64,000 nucleotides of DNA from Myxococcus stipitatus (GTDB taxonomy: Bacteria; Myxococcota; Myxococcia; Myxococcales; Myxococcaceae): NCBI RefSeq assembly GCF_038561935.1, contig NZ_CP102770.1, forward strand, positions 2,046,001 to 2,110,000. Reading direction: 5' to 3'. The translations under genes were made by a program, and so were the position numbers. Numbering within the stretch: the first letter of the stretch is position 1; the number at the start of each line of letters is the position of its first letter. Below the pieces are notes generated by a model, which was not told the DNA's origin, did no database searches, and worked only from the letters and a program-made list of their open reading frames with translations. Below are positions 16,315-25,457 of the stretch, piece after piece.

Positions 16315-16728
16315 CTACTGAGCGCTCTCGGGGGCCATCCAGTGGACGTTCCAGTGATGGCCATCCAGGTCGAGAAAGCCCCAGTGATACATGAAGCCGT
16401 GGTCCTGGGGCTCATTGATGCTCTTGCCCCCGTTCGCAACGGCCAGCTTCACCAGCTCGTCGACCTCTGCCTTGCTCTCGCAGGACAGGGCGCACATGGA
16501 CTCGATGTGCTTCGACGTGTCGGCCAGGCCGCGAGAGGTGGCCGTCTTGAAGAAGGCCTCCGTGAGGAGCATCACCGAGGCATCCACTCCGACGAGCATG
16601 CAGGCGGCGTTCTCGTCCGAGAACTTCTCGTTGAACTCGAAGCCGAGCTTGGAGAAGAAGCCCCTGGACTGCTTCAGGTCGCGAACGGGGAGGTTGAGGT
16701 AGAGCTTCCGGGTCTTGCTGTGTGCCAT
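16315..16728 (-). CDS. VOC-superfamily (glyoxalase-like) protein
   Basis: A 137-residue protein from MAHSKTRK (GGAG 11 bases upstream). It has two beta-alpha-beta-beta-beta modules: the first runs LYLNLPVRDLKQSRGFFSKL to MLLTEAFF, the second from SKAEVDELVKLAVANGG to HWNVHWM. The ending FLDLDGHHW is typical of the extradiol-dioxygenase/glyoxalase-like VOC proteins in which the late metal histidine or glutamate is often changed. This subfamily is usually annotated only as VOC family. It lies upstream of the hydrolase on the same strand. Confidence 0.88.
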   Translation of the reverse strand: MAHSKTRKLYLNLPVRDLKQSRGFFSKLGFEFNEKFSDENAACMLVGVDASVMLLTEAFFKTATSRGLADTSKHIESMCALSCESKAEVDELVKLAVANGGKSINEPQDHGFMYHWGFLDLDGHHWNVHWMAPESAQ

Positions 16729-17013
16729 GACGAGACATGCTCCGTGCGCTGCGTTGTTGCTCGATAGACGGCCTGGAGTGTCAAAACTCATCGGTCGTCG
16801 GCGCACGTTTAGGGGGAGGGCACTCCTCGCGTCTTGTACAGAACCAGTGACTTCACCCCCGCTCTCCGCGCCGCGGTCGGAGCACCACGGGCCCTTTCCC
16901 GGTTTCCTGAAAGTACGGAGTCCATGGCGCGAGGGTGAGACGCGTGACCTGTCTGTGCTGGTCAATCAGGGGAGGGAGCGGTACGGTCGTTGGGCCGTGG
17001 CGCCTCGGGCACC

Positions 17014-17847
17014 ATGGAACGTGTCATGTCTCCCAGCTTGTTTACGCCCAGCGAACGCACGGCTCCGTTCGCGCAGTCTGCCCAGATTTTCTCGCCCAAC
17101 GGGCAGCTCGCGCCCTATGTGAGCTCCATCATCGTGGCGGAGGGCGGTCCGGAGATGACGCGGACCCTGCTCCCCCTCTCTGGGATTGTCCTGGGCATCG
17201 GCTTCAGGGGCTCCGCGACACAGCTCGACGAGGGCTCCGAGCGTGTGCTCCCGAATGCGCTCATCCAAGGGCTGGGCTCTTTCGCGCGCCGGATACGTGG
17301 CTCGGCCAACGGAGGGAGCGTCCTGGTGACGTTCAACGAGGTCGGCGCCGCGCAGTTCTTCAAGGGACCCCTGCACGAGCTCTTCAATGCCTTCCAACCC
17401 CTGGAGGACCTGGTTCCACGCGCGGAGGTGGATCGCCTCTCGTCGCGTCTCGCGGAGGTGGGGACGCTCGAGGAGCGAGCGGGGCTCGTGGAGCAGTTCC
17501 TGTCCGTCCGGCTGAGCGCCAAGGCGCCAGACCCGATGGTCGTGGCCGCGGTGCATGCCATCCGGATGGCGCAGGGCTCGCTGCAGATGAGGGACCTTGC
17601 CCGGTCACTCCACATCAGCCAGGACGCGCTCGAGAAGCGCTTCCGCCGCGTCGTCGGAACGACCCCCAAGCACTTCGCGTCCATCCTCCGGCTGCGCCAG
17701 GTGATTGACGCCTACCGCCCCGGTGCCAGCCTGTCTCACCTGGCCCTGGACGCTGGCTATTTCGACCAGTCTCACTTTCATCGTGAGTTCCGACACGTCA
17801 CGGGCGATGCGCCCAGGCGATTCTTCGCGTCGGAAGACTATTTCTAG
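17014..17847 (+). CDS. AraC-family transcriptional regulator
   Basis: This 277-residue protein has an N-terminal sensor region of about 170 residues (FSPNGQLAPYVSSIIVAEGG and following) and a C-terminal AraC double HTH of about 100 residues. The first helix pair is LQMRDLARSLHISQDALEKR; the second carries LALDAGYFDQSHFHREF and ends DAPRRFF. The start could also be MSPS, 12 bases downstream. Divergent from the VOC/hydrolase pair, so those genes are plausible targets (inference). Confidence 0.9.
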   Translation: MERVMSPSLFTPSERTAPFAQSAQIFSPNGQLAPYVSSIIVAEGGPEMTRTLLPLSGIVLGIGFRGSATQLDEGSERVLPNALIQGLGSFARRIRGSANGGSVLVTFNEVGAAQFFKGPLHELFNAFQPLEDLVPRAEVDRLSSRLAEVGTLEERAGLVEQFLSVRLSAKAPDPMVVAAVHAIRMAQGSLQMRDLARSLHISQDALEKRFRRVVGTTPKHFASILRLRQVIDAYRPGASLSHLALDAGYFDQSHFHREFRHVTGDAPRRFFASEDYF

Positions 17848-17849
17848 AC

Positions 17850-17884
17850 ACGAAGCCTCCAAGGACTGTCCTGGGAGGCTTCGT
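17850..17884. terminator. Perfect inverted repeat between convergent genes
   Basis: ACGAAGCCTCC and GGAGGCTTCGT are exact complements (11 bp), and the 13 bases between them contain AGGAC and GTCCT, a further pairing. It lies 2 bases after the AraC stop and 19 bases before the end of the convergent metalloprotease gene, so it can serve both. Neither side has a good T run. Confidence 0.6.
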
Positions 17885-17903
17885 GGATCGCGTCTGTGTC
17901 TGC

Positions 17904-19163
17904 CTATTCCTTCAAGGACTTCACGCGATAGGCGCCCGGGTAGGAGCGGAAGCGCTCCTCGAACTTTCCGGGCACGAGCACACCTGTGTCGAACAGCTTC
18001 AGGATGAAGTCCTCGTACTTCGTCCCCGGGGGGAGCTCCGCGCGACGCAGCTCCTCGTAGAGGATGTAGGCCAGTACGTGGATTCCGTCGTCGTGGTCGC
18101 GGAAGAACTCCGCGCCCGTGCGCGGCTTGCCATCCTTCGTGCGGAGCAGGCCCTGGCGTTCAGTGACGAAGACGTCGATGGCCTCGGCGCAGTCCTCCTC
18201 TGTCAGTCCCCGGGCGGTGGTGTAGCCGAACGCCGGGTCGTGCTCGCGCACGAGCCGCTGGAAGTAGGGGTCCGCCTCCAGGGCCGTCAGCCGCTCATCG
18301 ATGAGGCCCTCGCGCTTGAAGGGCGGGTGGAGCAGCTCATGCACCGCGGTCTTCACCGTGACGCTCACCGGGTAGGTGAGGTCGGTGAGGAAGTTCCAGC
18401 CCGTCACCCGGATGCCGTGGGGTTTGACGAACTTCAGGACGTGGGCGTTGAGCTCCTCCACGTGCAGCGCGCGTCCGAGGATGTCCTCGTCCCAGCCCAC
18501 CACATCGTGGGGCGCCACCTGGGCGGCGAGCTGCGTGATGGACTGCTCGACCTGGGGCAGGTACTCCGCGCGCCAGATGCGCGGGAAGTCGATGCGCTGC
18601 AGGAAGGCGAACAGCACGCCGAGGTCCTGGCGCACGTCCTCCATCTCGCTGTAGTCCGACTTCTCGCCGTAGCTCGTCGCCTTGAAGGCGCGGCGCATCG
18701 CCTCCCAGGCGTCGTCGTCCGACACCGTCCTGGCCAGGCTGTCCACGGTGGTGGGGTTCGCGACGGAGAAGACGAGCACCAGTTGGGGGCCCACCATCTT
18801 CCCGGCCTGCTTTCCCAGCCGCTCGGTGAGGTGGTCGAGCGCGGCCTTCTCCTGGGGCTGGAGGAGCGCGGAGAAGCGCTCGAACTCCGCCGGGTAGAAC
18901 CGCGTGTAGAACGCGTCGCCCCGCAGCAGGTTCAGGAGGCAGAGGGCGTCAAACGCCTCGGAGGGGCGCAGCGCCCAGTTCGTGCGCCCGGCCTTCACCC
19001 GGGTGGCGGCGGGGGCGGGCGTGGTGGGGACGGCTTGCTGCGAGGCGCAGCTGGAGGACGCCAGCCACAGTGTGGCGATGAGGGCCAGGGTGGGGGCCCG
19101 TCGCCGGGAGTGAGAGGGCCGGGTGCGAGCCGGGGTGGGTGAGTCGAGCATGTCGCGAGTCAT
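17904..19163 (-). CDS. HExxH zinc-peptidase-like lipoprotein
   Basis: A 419-residue protein with a basic, long N-region, a hydrophobic stretch LALIATLWLASSSC and a lipobox cysteine near residue 39, so it should be lipid-anchored. The centre carries VKTAVHELLHPPF, an HExxH zinc motif; a later acidic helix, EEDCAEAIDVFVTE, could supply the third ligand. I do not recognise the family. The start could also be the ATG at 19151. The proximal gene on the same strand is an AraC regulator 46 bases away, with an independent start. Function: probable periplasmic or outer-membrane peptidase. Confidence 0.8.
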   Translation of the reverse strand: MTRDMLDSPTPARTRPSHSRRRAPTLALIATLWLASSSCASQQAVPTTPAPAATRVKAGRTNWALRPSEAFDALCLLNLLRGDAFYTRFYPAEFERFSALLQPQEKAALDHLTERLGKQAGKMVGPQLVLVFSVANPTTVDSLARTVSDDDAWEAMRRAFKATSYGEKSDYSEMEDVRQDLGVLFAFLQRIDFPRIWRAEYLPQVEQSITQLAAQVAPHDVVGWDEDILGRALHVEELNAHVLKFVKPHGIRVTGWNFLTDLTYPVSVTVKTAVHELLHPPFKREGLIDERLTALEADPYFQRLVREHDPAFGYTTARGLTEEDCAEAIDVFVTERQGLLRTKDGKPRTGAEFFRDHDDGIHVLAYILYEELRRAELPPGTKYEDFILKLFDTGVLVPGKFEERFRSYPGAYRVKSLKE

Positions 19164-19209
19164 GGCGCCGAAGCTGACCCTTGTCGAGCAGGGACGTCTT
19201 GGACGGATT

Positions 19210-20055
19210 TCACCCCGTTGGATGAAACGAGCGGCCCGTGAGCAGGCGCCGATACTCGGCCGGAGTCAGGCGGAGCCGGCGGCTGAACTCGCGCGTCATG
19301 TGACTCTGGTCGCAGTAGCCCGCCTCCAGCGCGATGTCGCTCAAGGAGGCCGTTGTCTCCCGCAGGGCCCGGCTGGCGCGCTCCAGTCGGGAGCGACGCA
19401 GGTGGTCGGCGGGAGTGCACTGGAAGAACTGGCGGAAGCCTCGGCCGAGCTGCGTGGGGCTCACCCCTGCTTCGCGAGCCAGTTGCGCGAGCGTGGGAGG
19501 GGGGCCTCGGACGGCATCGAGCAGCTCGCGCGCTCGGGTGAGCCACGGGGGCGGGGTGGAGGCCTTCCGGGGCGTCGAGGCGCGGATGGCCTCGCAGAGC
19601 AGCTCCAGCGCCAGTCCCTCGATGGCCAGCGCCGCCACGTCATCCCCGCGATGGAACTCCTGATACAGGCGCGCGCTCAATGTGGACATCCGCTCGGAGG
19701 TGAGCTCCATCCGGCTGTCCAGCCGGGACACGAGCGGGTAGCGGGACCTCCAGACGGACTCGGAGAAGTCGACGTTGAAGGTGCGGGTGCGCCGACTGGC
19801 GAAGCGCTGCTCGTGGGCGACCTCGGGTGCCTGGAAGGCCACCGACCTGGGAGCGCACTCCCGGGCGCGCCCTTCCATGACATCGGTGAAGCCACCTTCC
19901 AGGGTGAAGCGGAAGCCCGCATGTCGGTGTCGGTGGAGGGCGAGCACGGTTCCCGGAGGGTAGGTGCTCTCCGTCAGGACGAGCCCCGCGACTTCCAGGC
20001 GCTGGAGCGGTGTGCCGAGATAGCGACCAAATCCAAGGACGGGGGCGGTGGACAC
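19210..20055 (-). CDS. AraC-family transcriptional regulator
   Basis: 281 residues. The N-terminal 130 are cupin-like (LALHRHRHAGFRFTLEGGF). The C-terminal 100 are the AraC HTH pair, with PPTLAQLAREAGVSPTQLGR and SDIALEAGYCDQSHMTREF, then LTPAEYRR. It lies upstream of the HExxH lipoprotein on the same strand. The HRHRHAGF segment could bind a metal or small ligand. No operator is visible. Confidence 0.9.
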   Translation of the reverse strand: MSTAPVLGFGRYLGTPLQRLEVAGLVLTESTYPPGTVLALHRHRHAGFRFTLEGGFTDVMEGRARECAPRSVAFQAPEVAHEQRFASRRTRTFNVDFSESVWRSRYPLVSRLDSRMELTSERMSTLSARLYQEFHRGDDVAALAIEGLALELLCEAIRASTPRKASTPPPWLTRARELLDAVRGPPPTLAQLAREAGVSPTQLGRGFRQFFQCTPADHLRRSRLERASRALRETTASLSDIALEAGYCDQSHMTREFSRRLRLTPAEYRRLLTGRSFHPTG

Positions 20056-20231
20056 CTGGTTTCAATGCACGGCACGCGAATCGATTGCAATCTCCAGTCG
20101 CCATCCAGGGGCGCTGAGCTGGTGCTCCACAGCGCCTGACTTGCCGCGTTGACGTAGCCGTCGGGTTCCCTGCCGCCGACAGGGGCCCCGTTGGCCTCGA
20201 TGGACAAGGAACGGTCGGGGGCACTGGCCGC

Positions 20232-20504
20232 ATGACGCGGTATGTGGCGAAGCGCTTCACGGACCTGTATCGGCGGATCGAGGCGACGATGACGTATCGC
20301 CGAGCGCTCGTTCCAGGTGGCGTCGAAGCCGGCCTCGCGCGGGAGATTGTGATGGAGCATCGCCGTGGCACGATGCGCTCCTGGGGCCACCAGTCCCTGG
20401 TCGCATTCGCGATTCCCCACTTCTTCCTTCATGTCACCGCCGCCTGCAGCATCCTGCGCAACCAAGGCGTGCGACTCACCATGGGCGACTTCCTGGGCAA
20501 CTGG
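20232..20504 (+). pseudogene. C-terminal remnant of a DUF1993 (DinB-like) gene
   Basis: About 90 residues fit the second half of DUF1993 proteins: a RFTDLYRRIEAT helix, a GTMRSWGHQSLV segment and the family's signature FAIPHFFLHVTAACSILRNQ then GVRLTMGDFLG. The N-terminal half is not visible upstream in any frame. The frame runs past the normal family end into DNA that encodes a gene on the other strand. I call it a decayed gene fragment. Confidence 0.6.
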
Positions 20505-20547
20505 GGCGCGAGCTGCGCCCTCTCGGCTGGAGGCGTGGGCATGTCGC

Positions 20548-21024
20548 TCATCCAGGATGCTGCGCGAGCTGACTCGCGACCTGCTGACGACACTCCTCCA
20601 CCGAGGCCTCGTGGTTGTAGCTCGCCAGGGCTTGCGCGCGGGCAGGGTAGAAGACTCTCAGGCTCGCCCACCCGTGACGCCGCCGGTCACTGGACTCGGA
20701 CTGCATCAACCCCAGGATGACCTCCTCGTACCTCGCGAGGTCCTCACTTCGCGCATTCAGTTCGTCCAGTATCAAATGCGAAATGAAGTAGTCCGACTGC
20801 AGGCGTTGGCCCAGCGAGTCCGAGTCCGCACGACGCAGTTCGTTCCTCAAGGACCTTGCCGCGAAGAAGAACGGGAATGCTCCCACGAAGGACCCCGTGA
20901 CACCGCCGACGAGTGTCCCCAGGACGCAGCCCGCGAGCCCAAGCAGGCCGTAGCCGACCCACGCACCCACGGTCGCGCCTACCAGGGTCGCCAACAGTCG
21001 AATCAAGTCAAAGAGGGTGAACAC
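20548..21024 (-). CDS. Small membrane protein with glycine-rich helices, function unknown
   Basis: 158 residues. The first 55 form one or two membrane segments rich in glycine (LLATLVGATVGAWVGYGLLG and GTLVGGVTGSFVGAFPFFF), like glycine-zipper proteins. The rest is a soluble helical tail with acidic and arginine residues. There is no catalytic motif. It overlaps no other gene and has a plausible start at MFTLFDLIRL. I do not recognise the family. Confidence 0.7.
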   Translation of the reverse strand: MFTLFDLIRLLATLVGATVGAWVGYGLLGLAGCVLGTLVGGVTGSFVGAFPFFFAARSLRNELRRADSDSLGQRLQSDYFISHLILDELNARSEDLARYEEVILGLMQSESSDRRRHGWASLRVFYPARAQALASYNHEASVEECRQQVASQLAQHPG

Positions 21025-21213
21025 CCGTGTCTCCTTCCCGCCGCGCTCTGCCTCAGAGGCACACTGTTGGCCCGACAGGATGACAATCTGTCGAGCCAGG
21101 TGGCTCGACTCCTGGGGCTTTCACTGGTGGAGCCCCAGGGGCATGGCGCGATTGCACGTCCCCTGCCAGACGACCTTCACTTGGGCGTGCTGAGGAGGTT
21201 CGTCCTCTCGCGG

Positions 21214-22029
21214 CTAGACTCTCGGTGCGTCACGCACCATGACCAGCTTGGGGTAGGCGACGAAGAACCCCCATCGCTCCATGTTGCGCTGGGACGGCGT
21301 GCCCGGGTGCGTGCTGCTCGAGGCCAGCGTGCAGCCCTGGCGCAGTGCCCACTCGAGTCTCGTGGTGATGAGTGCTTGCTGAAGGCCCTGGCCTCGGAAG
21401 CGCGCACGCACGCCCGTGCCGGACAGGGTCGCGACACCGTCGTGGAGGGCCGCCGTGCCGCCGCCCGCTGGCTCCCCGTCGACGCGCGCGAGGAAGCACG
21501 TCGTCCCGGGCATCGTCGCGGCGGACAACATCAGCGTGGCTTCGTCGTCGGTCAGCTCCTCTCGGCCCATGAATCCCTGCCCCACCGTGCGTGCGAACAG
21601 CTCCGCCTCGCCGGGCAGGATGGGGCGGACCTCCGCGGTGTGCGAGGGGAGTGGTGCTCCCGGCAAGGCGCGCGCGAAGACCTGCTGGAACTCCGCCACG
21701 CGATAGCCGCGCCGCGCCAGCTCCTGGGCGAGCGAGGGGGCCGCGAAGGGCGTGAGCTCGATAGGCACCGGACCGCCCCCTTGGCCCAGGTGCGCCTCCA
21801 CGCGGTCGAGCATTTCTGCGTCGACGGGGCCATCGAGTCCCAGCGCGATGGCCTGGGTGAGCGGTGAGCCCGGGCCGTTGAAGAGCGCCAGCCCACCCGC
21901 GACCTCGAGGACTCCGTTCATGGGCGTCGCGCTGCGATTCTGCTCGGCCTGGGCCCGCTCGATGCGACGAGCCAGGGCCGCGTCCACGGTGACACGGGAA
22001 GACATGGATGCGTGCGACATGGCCGACAC
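21214..22029 (-). CDS. GNAT-family N-acetyltransferase
   Basis: 271 residues. The C-terminal 130 carry the GNAT core: TCFLARVDGEPAGGGTAAL, then VRARFRGQGLQQALITTRLE, the R/Q-x-x-G-x-G/A acetyl-CoA loop, and a late SQRNMERWGFF. The N-terminal half (AEMLDRVEAHLGQGGG, ELARRGYRV) looks like a second, degenerate GNAT-like lobe. The start could be 22005 (MSSRV). It lies 25 bases downstream of an AraC gene on the same strand, probably one operon. Confidence 0.87.
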   Translation of the reverse strand: MSAMSHASMSSRVTVDAALARRIERAQAEQNRSATPMNGVLEVAGGLALFNGPGSPLTQAIALGLDGPVDAEMLDRVEAHLGQGGGPVPIELTPFAAPSLAQELARRGYRVAEFQQVFARALPGAPLPSHTAEVRPILPGEAELFARTVGQGFMGREELTDDEATLMLSAATMPGTTCFLARVDGEPAGGGTAALHDGVATLSGTGVRARFRGQGLQQALITTRLEWALRQGCTLASSSTHPGTPSQRNMERWGFFVAYPKLVMVRDAPRV

Positions 22030-22054
22030 CTTCGTCCACCGCGCGCGGCGGCGT

Positions 22055-22939
22055 CTATCGGGTTCCGGCCCCCCTTGTCGTGAAACAGCGCTTCGGTGGT
22101 GTGTCCACGGCGCGGCGGAAGCGCGCGGGTGTCACGGAGAAGCGTGCGCGGAACAGCGCGGTGAAGTGGCTCTGGCTGGAGAGGCCCGCGCGCTGCGCGA
22201 TGTCCGCGAGTGGCAGGGCCGTGGTGGCGAGCAGTGTCCGTGCGCGCTCGAGCCTCCGGGCCAGGACGAACTGGTGCGGTGTGGTGCCTGTCGCCCGCTT
22301 GAAGCTCCGCGTGAAGTGAGAAGGGCTCAGGTCCACCACGGAGGCGAGGGCCTCCAGTCCGAGCGACTCTTCCAGGTGGGCCTCGATGAAGTCCGTGACG
22401 CGCTGGACCTGCCAGGGCGCGAGTGCTCCCGAGAGGCTCCGGGCTCGAAGTCGCTGACCGTCGAGCCGCAACAGCCGCGAGGCCAGCACGGTGGCCATGG
22501 CTTCCACCTCGATGCGCGAGGGCCCGCTGTCTTCGTCCAAGGCTTCAGCGCTGGCGCGCAGCAGCTCGCGGACCAGCGGGTCGCGCAGTTTCGAGGACCC
22601 CATCCGCCGAAGGGCCTCCTCCGCGGAGGGCTCGCCGTGAAGCGATGCCAGTCGTCGCGGGTCGAGGAAGAAGGACGTCACCTGGGTTCCTCCGCTCCAT
22701 GCGAAGGCGTGCGGCAGGTCGGAGCCGACGATACCCACTTCGTCGCAGGTCAGGCGGAGGTCCACGGGCCGCCCCGTGGTCCGCCAGCGGCCCCGGATGT
22801 CGCCGCGGCCCAGGGGCATGAGCAGCTGGAGGGTGGGGTGATGATGCTCGCCTGTGTCCAGTTGCTGCTGCCGGTAGAGCGCCAGGCCCACGCCCTGCCA
22901 CGCCGCCGTCGTCATGGGCTCTTGAGTCACTCGTGTCAT
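22055..22939 (-). CDS. AraC-family transcriptional regulator
   Basis: 294 residues, opening MTRVTQEPMTTAAWQ. The N-terminal sensor has LRLTCDEVGIVGSDLPHAF. The C-terminal double HTH has LGLEALASVVDLSPSHFTR and LADIAQRAGLSSQSHFTALF, then SVTPARFRR. First gene of a probable two-gene unit with the downstream acetyltransferase, which it may control. Confidence 0.92.
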   Translation of the reverse strand: MTRVTQEPMTTAAWQGVGLALYRQQQLDTGEHHHPTLQLLMPLGRGDIRGRWRTTGRPVDLRLTCDEVGIVGSDLPHAFAWSGGTQVTSFFLDPRRLASLHGEPSAEEALRRMGSSKLRDPLVRELLRASAEALDEDSGPSRIEVEAMATVLASRLLRLDGQRLRARSLSGALAPWQVQRVTDFIEAHLEESLGLEALASVVDLSPSHFTRSFKRATGTTPHQFVLARRLERARTLLATTALPLADIAQRAGLSSQSHFTALFRARFSVTPARFRRAVDTPPKRCFTTRGAGTR

Positions 22940-23586
22940 GGGCGTCGTCGGGAAGGTGGCACGAGGTGCGTGCCCTGTGGGGGGACATCATCCTCGCACG
23001 AGGCCGGGGGGGCCAAGCCTGACGGTAAGGTGTCACGGGCCGATGGCGAGCAGGCCGTCGTGACGCGTGGCGGGGGCTCCGAGCCAGCCCGGAGGGCGGG
23101 TGGTCGCTCAGGACTTATCGGTCGAGGCACTGCGGGCTCGGGCGAGAATCGCCGCCGACGGGAACGCGTGACGGTCCATCTCGCTCACTGTGCCCAGCCA
23201 GTGGCTCACGCTGCACGCCGCTGCGTCATGGAAGAGACAGGCAATGGCAGCCGCTGGCTCTCGGAAAGGGACTGGAGGCGTGTGTGTTTGACGGTGCGCC
23301 GAGTCGTCTTGCGAACGGTTGGGTGCTCAGGACCATCGCCTGCCCGCGAGCCCTCGGAGGCGAAGCGGAGGTTGAGGCGTCCATGGCGTATCAAGTGGAG
23401 CGAAGAGGCCATGTGCCGGCTGAATGGTGACGCTACACCTGCTCGATGTTGCGTGTCTCGGGGCGCGGCCAATCCGTCTGGGGCGATGTCAGCGTACTGT
23501 GCGAGATTGCCTGGTCGGTGTGACGCCCGCGGGGGGCGCGGCAATCCCGCGAACGGATGTGCTTCTGGTCAACCAAAGGAGTCTCC
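22940..23586. other. Intergenic stretch upstream of the first M57 protease
   Basis: About 650 bases with no convincing gene. The frames that stay open are antisense or proline/arginine-rich without ribosome sites. The part before the protease is expected to hold its promoter, but I cannot point to a clear -35/-10. Confidence 0.5.
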
Positions 23587-24894
23587 ATGTTCATGAGAAG
23601 TCTTGTCCTTGCGGTGGGATGCAGTGCGGTGCTGTTGGGTTGTGACGGACAACCCGATGAGACGCAGGAGATTGTCGACAACCTGGCCCTGGCCGGGTTT
23701 CCGGCCGACGACATCATGGTCGTCGCCGGCAAGGTGTATGTCGGGCGAGATGCAGAGGTCTCACTGGCCGCGTCTCGCGAGATGCTCGCACAGGACGCCA
23801 CCACCGAGGAGCAGTACCGCACCACGAACCTCGTCAGTTCGGCGGTGACGAAGATCTGCATCAACGGCTCGACGTTCACCGGCAACTTCAGCACGGCGCT
23901 CGACCTGGCCATCCAGAACTACGACGAGATGCCGCTTGCCTTCGACATGGCGCGCACGCCGAGCGCCGGCTGCAGCTTCACCATCAACGCGGTCATCCAG
24001 CCGGGGGTCGTTGGAGGCTCAGCGGGATTTCCGTCGGGAGGGCTGCCGTACCACACCGTCAACATCGGCGGCGGGCTTTCCTCCTACAGCGTGGACGTCA
24101 TCGAGCACGTCATCACGCATGAGATTGGTCACACCATCGGCTTCCGCCACACGGACTACTACAACCGGACCATCAGCTGCGGCAGCGGTGGCAACGAAGG
24201 TGACGCGGGCGTCGGTGCCATCCACATTCCAGGGACTCCGACGACGGCGGCTGTTGGCGGCTCGCTCATGAACTCCTGCTTCCGCTCGGTCGAAACGGGG
24301 GAGTTCGCCTCCAGCGACCGCACCGCGCTGACCACCCTGTATCCATCGAGGGACTTCGCGCCGCTGAACTTCGAGTTCGCGGATGCGCGCCGCACCCGTG
24401 CTACCGGCGACTGGGCCCCCGGCGAATACAAGGCCGAGTGTGCCGGTGGTGAGCCCGTGACGGGGCTGTCCCTCAGCCCCACCTCGCGGAACACCCGCGT
24501 CGCGCTCTGCCGCACCGGTGGCGACCCGAGCTATCCGCACGACGGCTGCTACGCCCGGAACTTCTCCACCGCGGACAACCGCGGGACCTCCTCCACGGGC
24601 GACTGGGATTCTGGCTACTACAAGGGGGAGTGCGGTCCCAACGAGTTCGTCGCCGGCGTCGCCCAGAGCACCGGACATGCAATCACCGCCGTGCTCTGCT
24701 GCCCTGGCGCCGTCGCCCACACCTACTGCTCCGCTCGCGTCTTCGACGGCCAGGACTCGCGCGAGTCCTCCACCTCGGGCGACTGGGACGTCGGGAACTG
24801 GAAGGGCGAGTGCGGTCCCGGTCGGTACGCCGCGGGGCTCTCCCGAAGCCCTGCCGGTGGCGCGCCTCATGCGCTGCTCTGCTGCAGCCCGTGA
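23587..24894 (+). CDS. Protease B-type (M57) HEIGH metallopeptidase lipoprotein with C-terminal repeats
   Basis: 435 residues from the ATG at 23587 (GGAG 6 bases before). Signal peptide MFMRSLVLAVGCSAVLLGC ends in a lipobox cysteine. Zinc motif THEIGHTIGFRH fits the HExxHxxxxxH form, as in Myxococcus protease B. The catalytic part ends near residue 265 with ALTTLYPSRD. It is followed by three similar modules of about 55 residues, each with a core such as TGDWAPGEYKAEC, TGDWDSGYYKGEC and SGDWDVGNWKGEC and paired cysteines. Its paralogue at 34552 has the peptidase but no repeats. Probable secreted or surface peptidase with an add-on binding domain. Confidence 0.92.
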   Translation: MFMRSLVLAVGCSAVLLGCDGQPDETQEIVDNLALAGFPADDIMVVAGKVYVGRDAEVSLAASREMLAQDATTEEQYRTTNLVSSAVTKICINGSTFTGNFSTALDLAIQNYDEMPLAFDMARTPSAGCSFTINAVIQPGVVGGSAGFPSGGLPYHTVNIGGGLSSYSVDVIEHVITHEIGHTIGFRHTDYYNRTISCGSGGNEGDAGVGAIHIPGTPTTAAVGGSLMNSCFRSVETGEFASSDRTALTTLYPSRDFAPLNFEFADARRTRATGDWAPGEYKAECAGGEPVTGLSLSPTSRNTRVALCRTGGDPSYPHDGCYARNFSTADNRGTSSTGDWDSGYYKGECGPNEFVAGVAQSTGHAITAVLCCPGAVAHTYCSARVFDGQDSRESSTSGDWDVGNWKGECGPGRYAAGLSRSPAGGAPHALLCCSP

Positions 24895-24997
24895 CGGAGT
24901 GTCAGCCACTCTGAGTTGAGGAACCTCCGCGAGGGCCGGCCTCGGTGAACTCCGGGCCGGCTCTCATGCAGCAGCTCCCTCAGTCCGTCATCACGCC

Positions 24998-25393
24998 ACG
25001 CGCGTGCGCCCCGGGGACCTCGCGCGAATCGACCCGGATGGGCTGGTGACCTTGCTGGGGCGCAATGATGACCTGCTGAAGGTCGGTGGGGAGCGACTGA
25101 GTCCTGTCGAGATTGAAGCCGCGCTGCGCACGCTCCCACTCGTGGAGGACGCCGCGGTCTGGGGGCGGGAGGATGCCCTGTATGGCACTTCGCTGACCGC
25201 GTTCCTCCAGCTTTCCGCCGGGACTCCGTGCCCCTCCCGACACGCCTTGAGGCTGGCGTTGCGCGACCAGGTGTCGCCTCACAAGGTCCCCGCCGACTTC
25301 TACCGGGTGGAACAGCTCCCTCGCTCGTCGAACGGGAAGCTGCAGCGCCACCGCCTGGGCGAACTGCTGCACCCAGGACGACGCATCACCTGA
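24998..25393 (+). pseudogene. C-terminal fragment of an AMP-forming acyl-CoA ligase
   Basis: About 130 residues match the end of the acyl-CoA/AMP ligase family: RPGDLARIDPDG, then LLGRNDDLLKVGGERLSP, PVEIEAAL and the final catalytic-lysine loop PRSSNGKLQRHRL. The main ATP-binding domain and family start are absent; the preceding bases contain no AMP-binding motif. I read this as a gene remnant. Confidence 0.75.
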
Positions 25394-25457
25394 GACAAGC
25401 AGCCCTGTTGAGGCAAGGCCTGCGTTCGTCGTGGGTCGGGCTTTGGAGTTCGCTTGC

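Noticed and set aside
17883..19142. 419-codon + strand frame opposite the HExxH lipoprotein
   Set aside because: Equal in length to the lipoprotein and antisense to it. The lipoprotein has a signal peptide and zinc motif; this frame has neither.
21752..23596. 614-codon + strand frame across the GNAT and AraC genes
   Set aside because: Antisense to two clear genes and without a domain.
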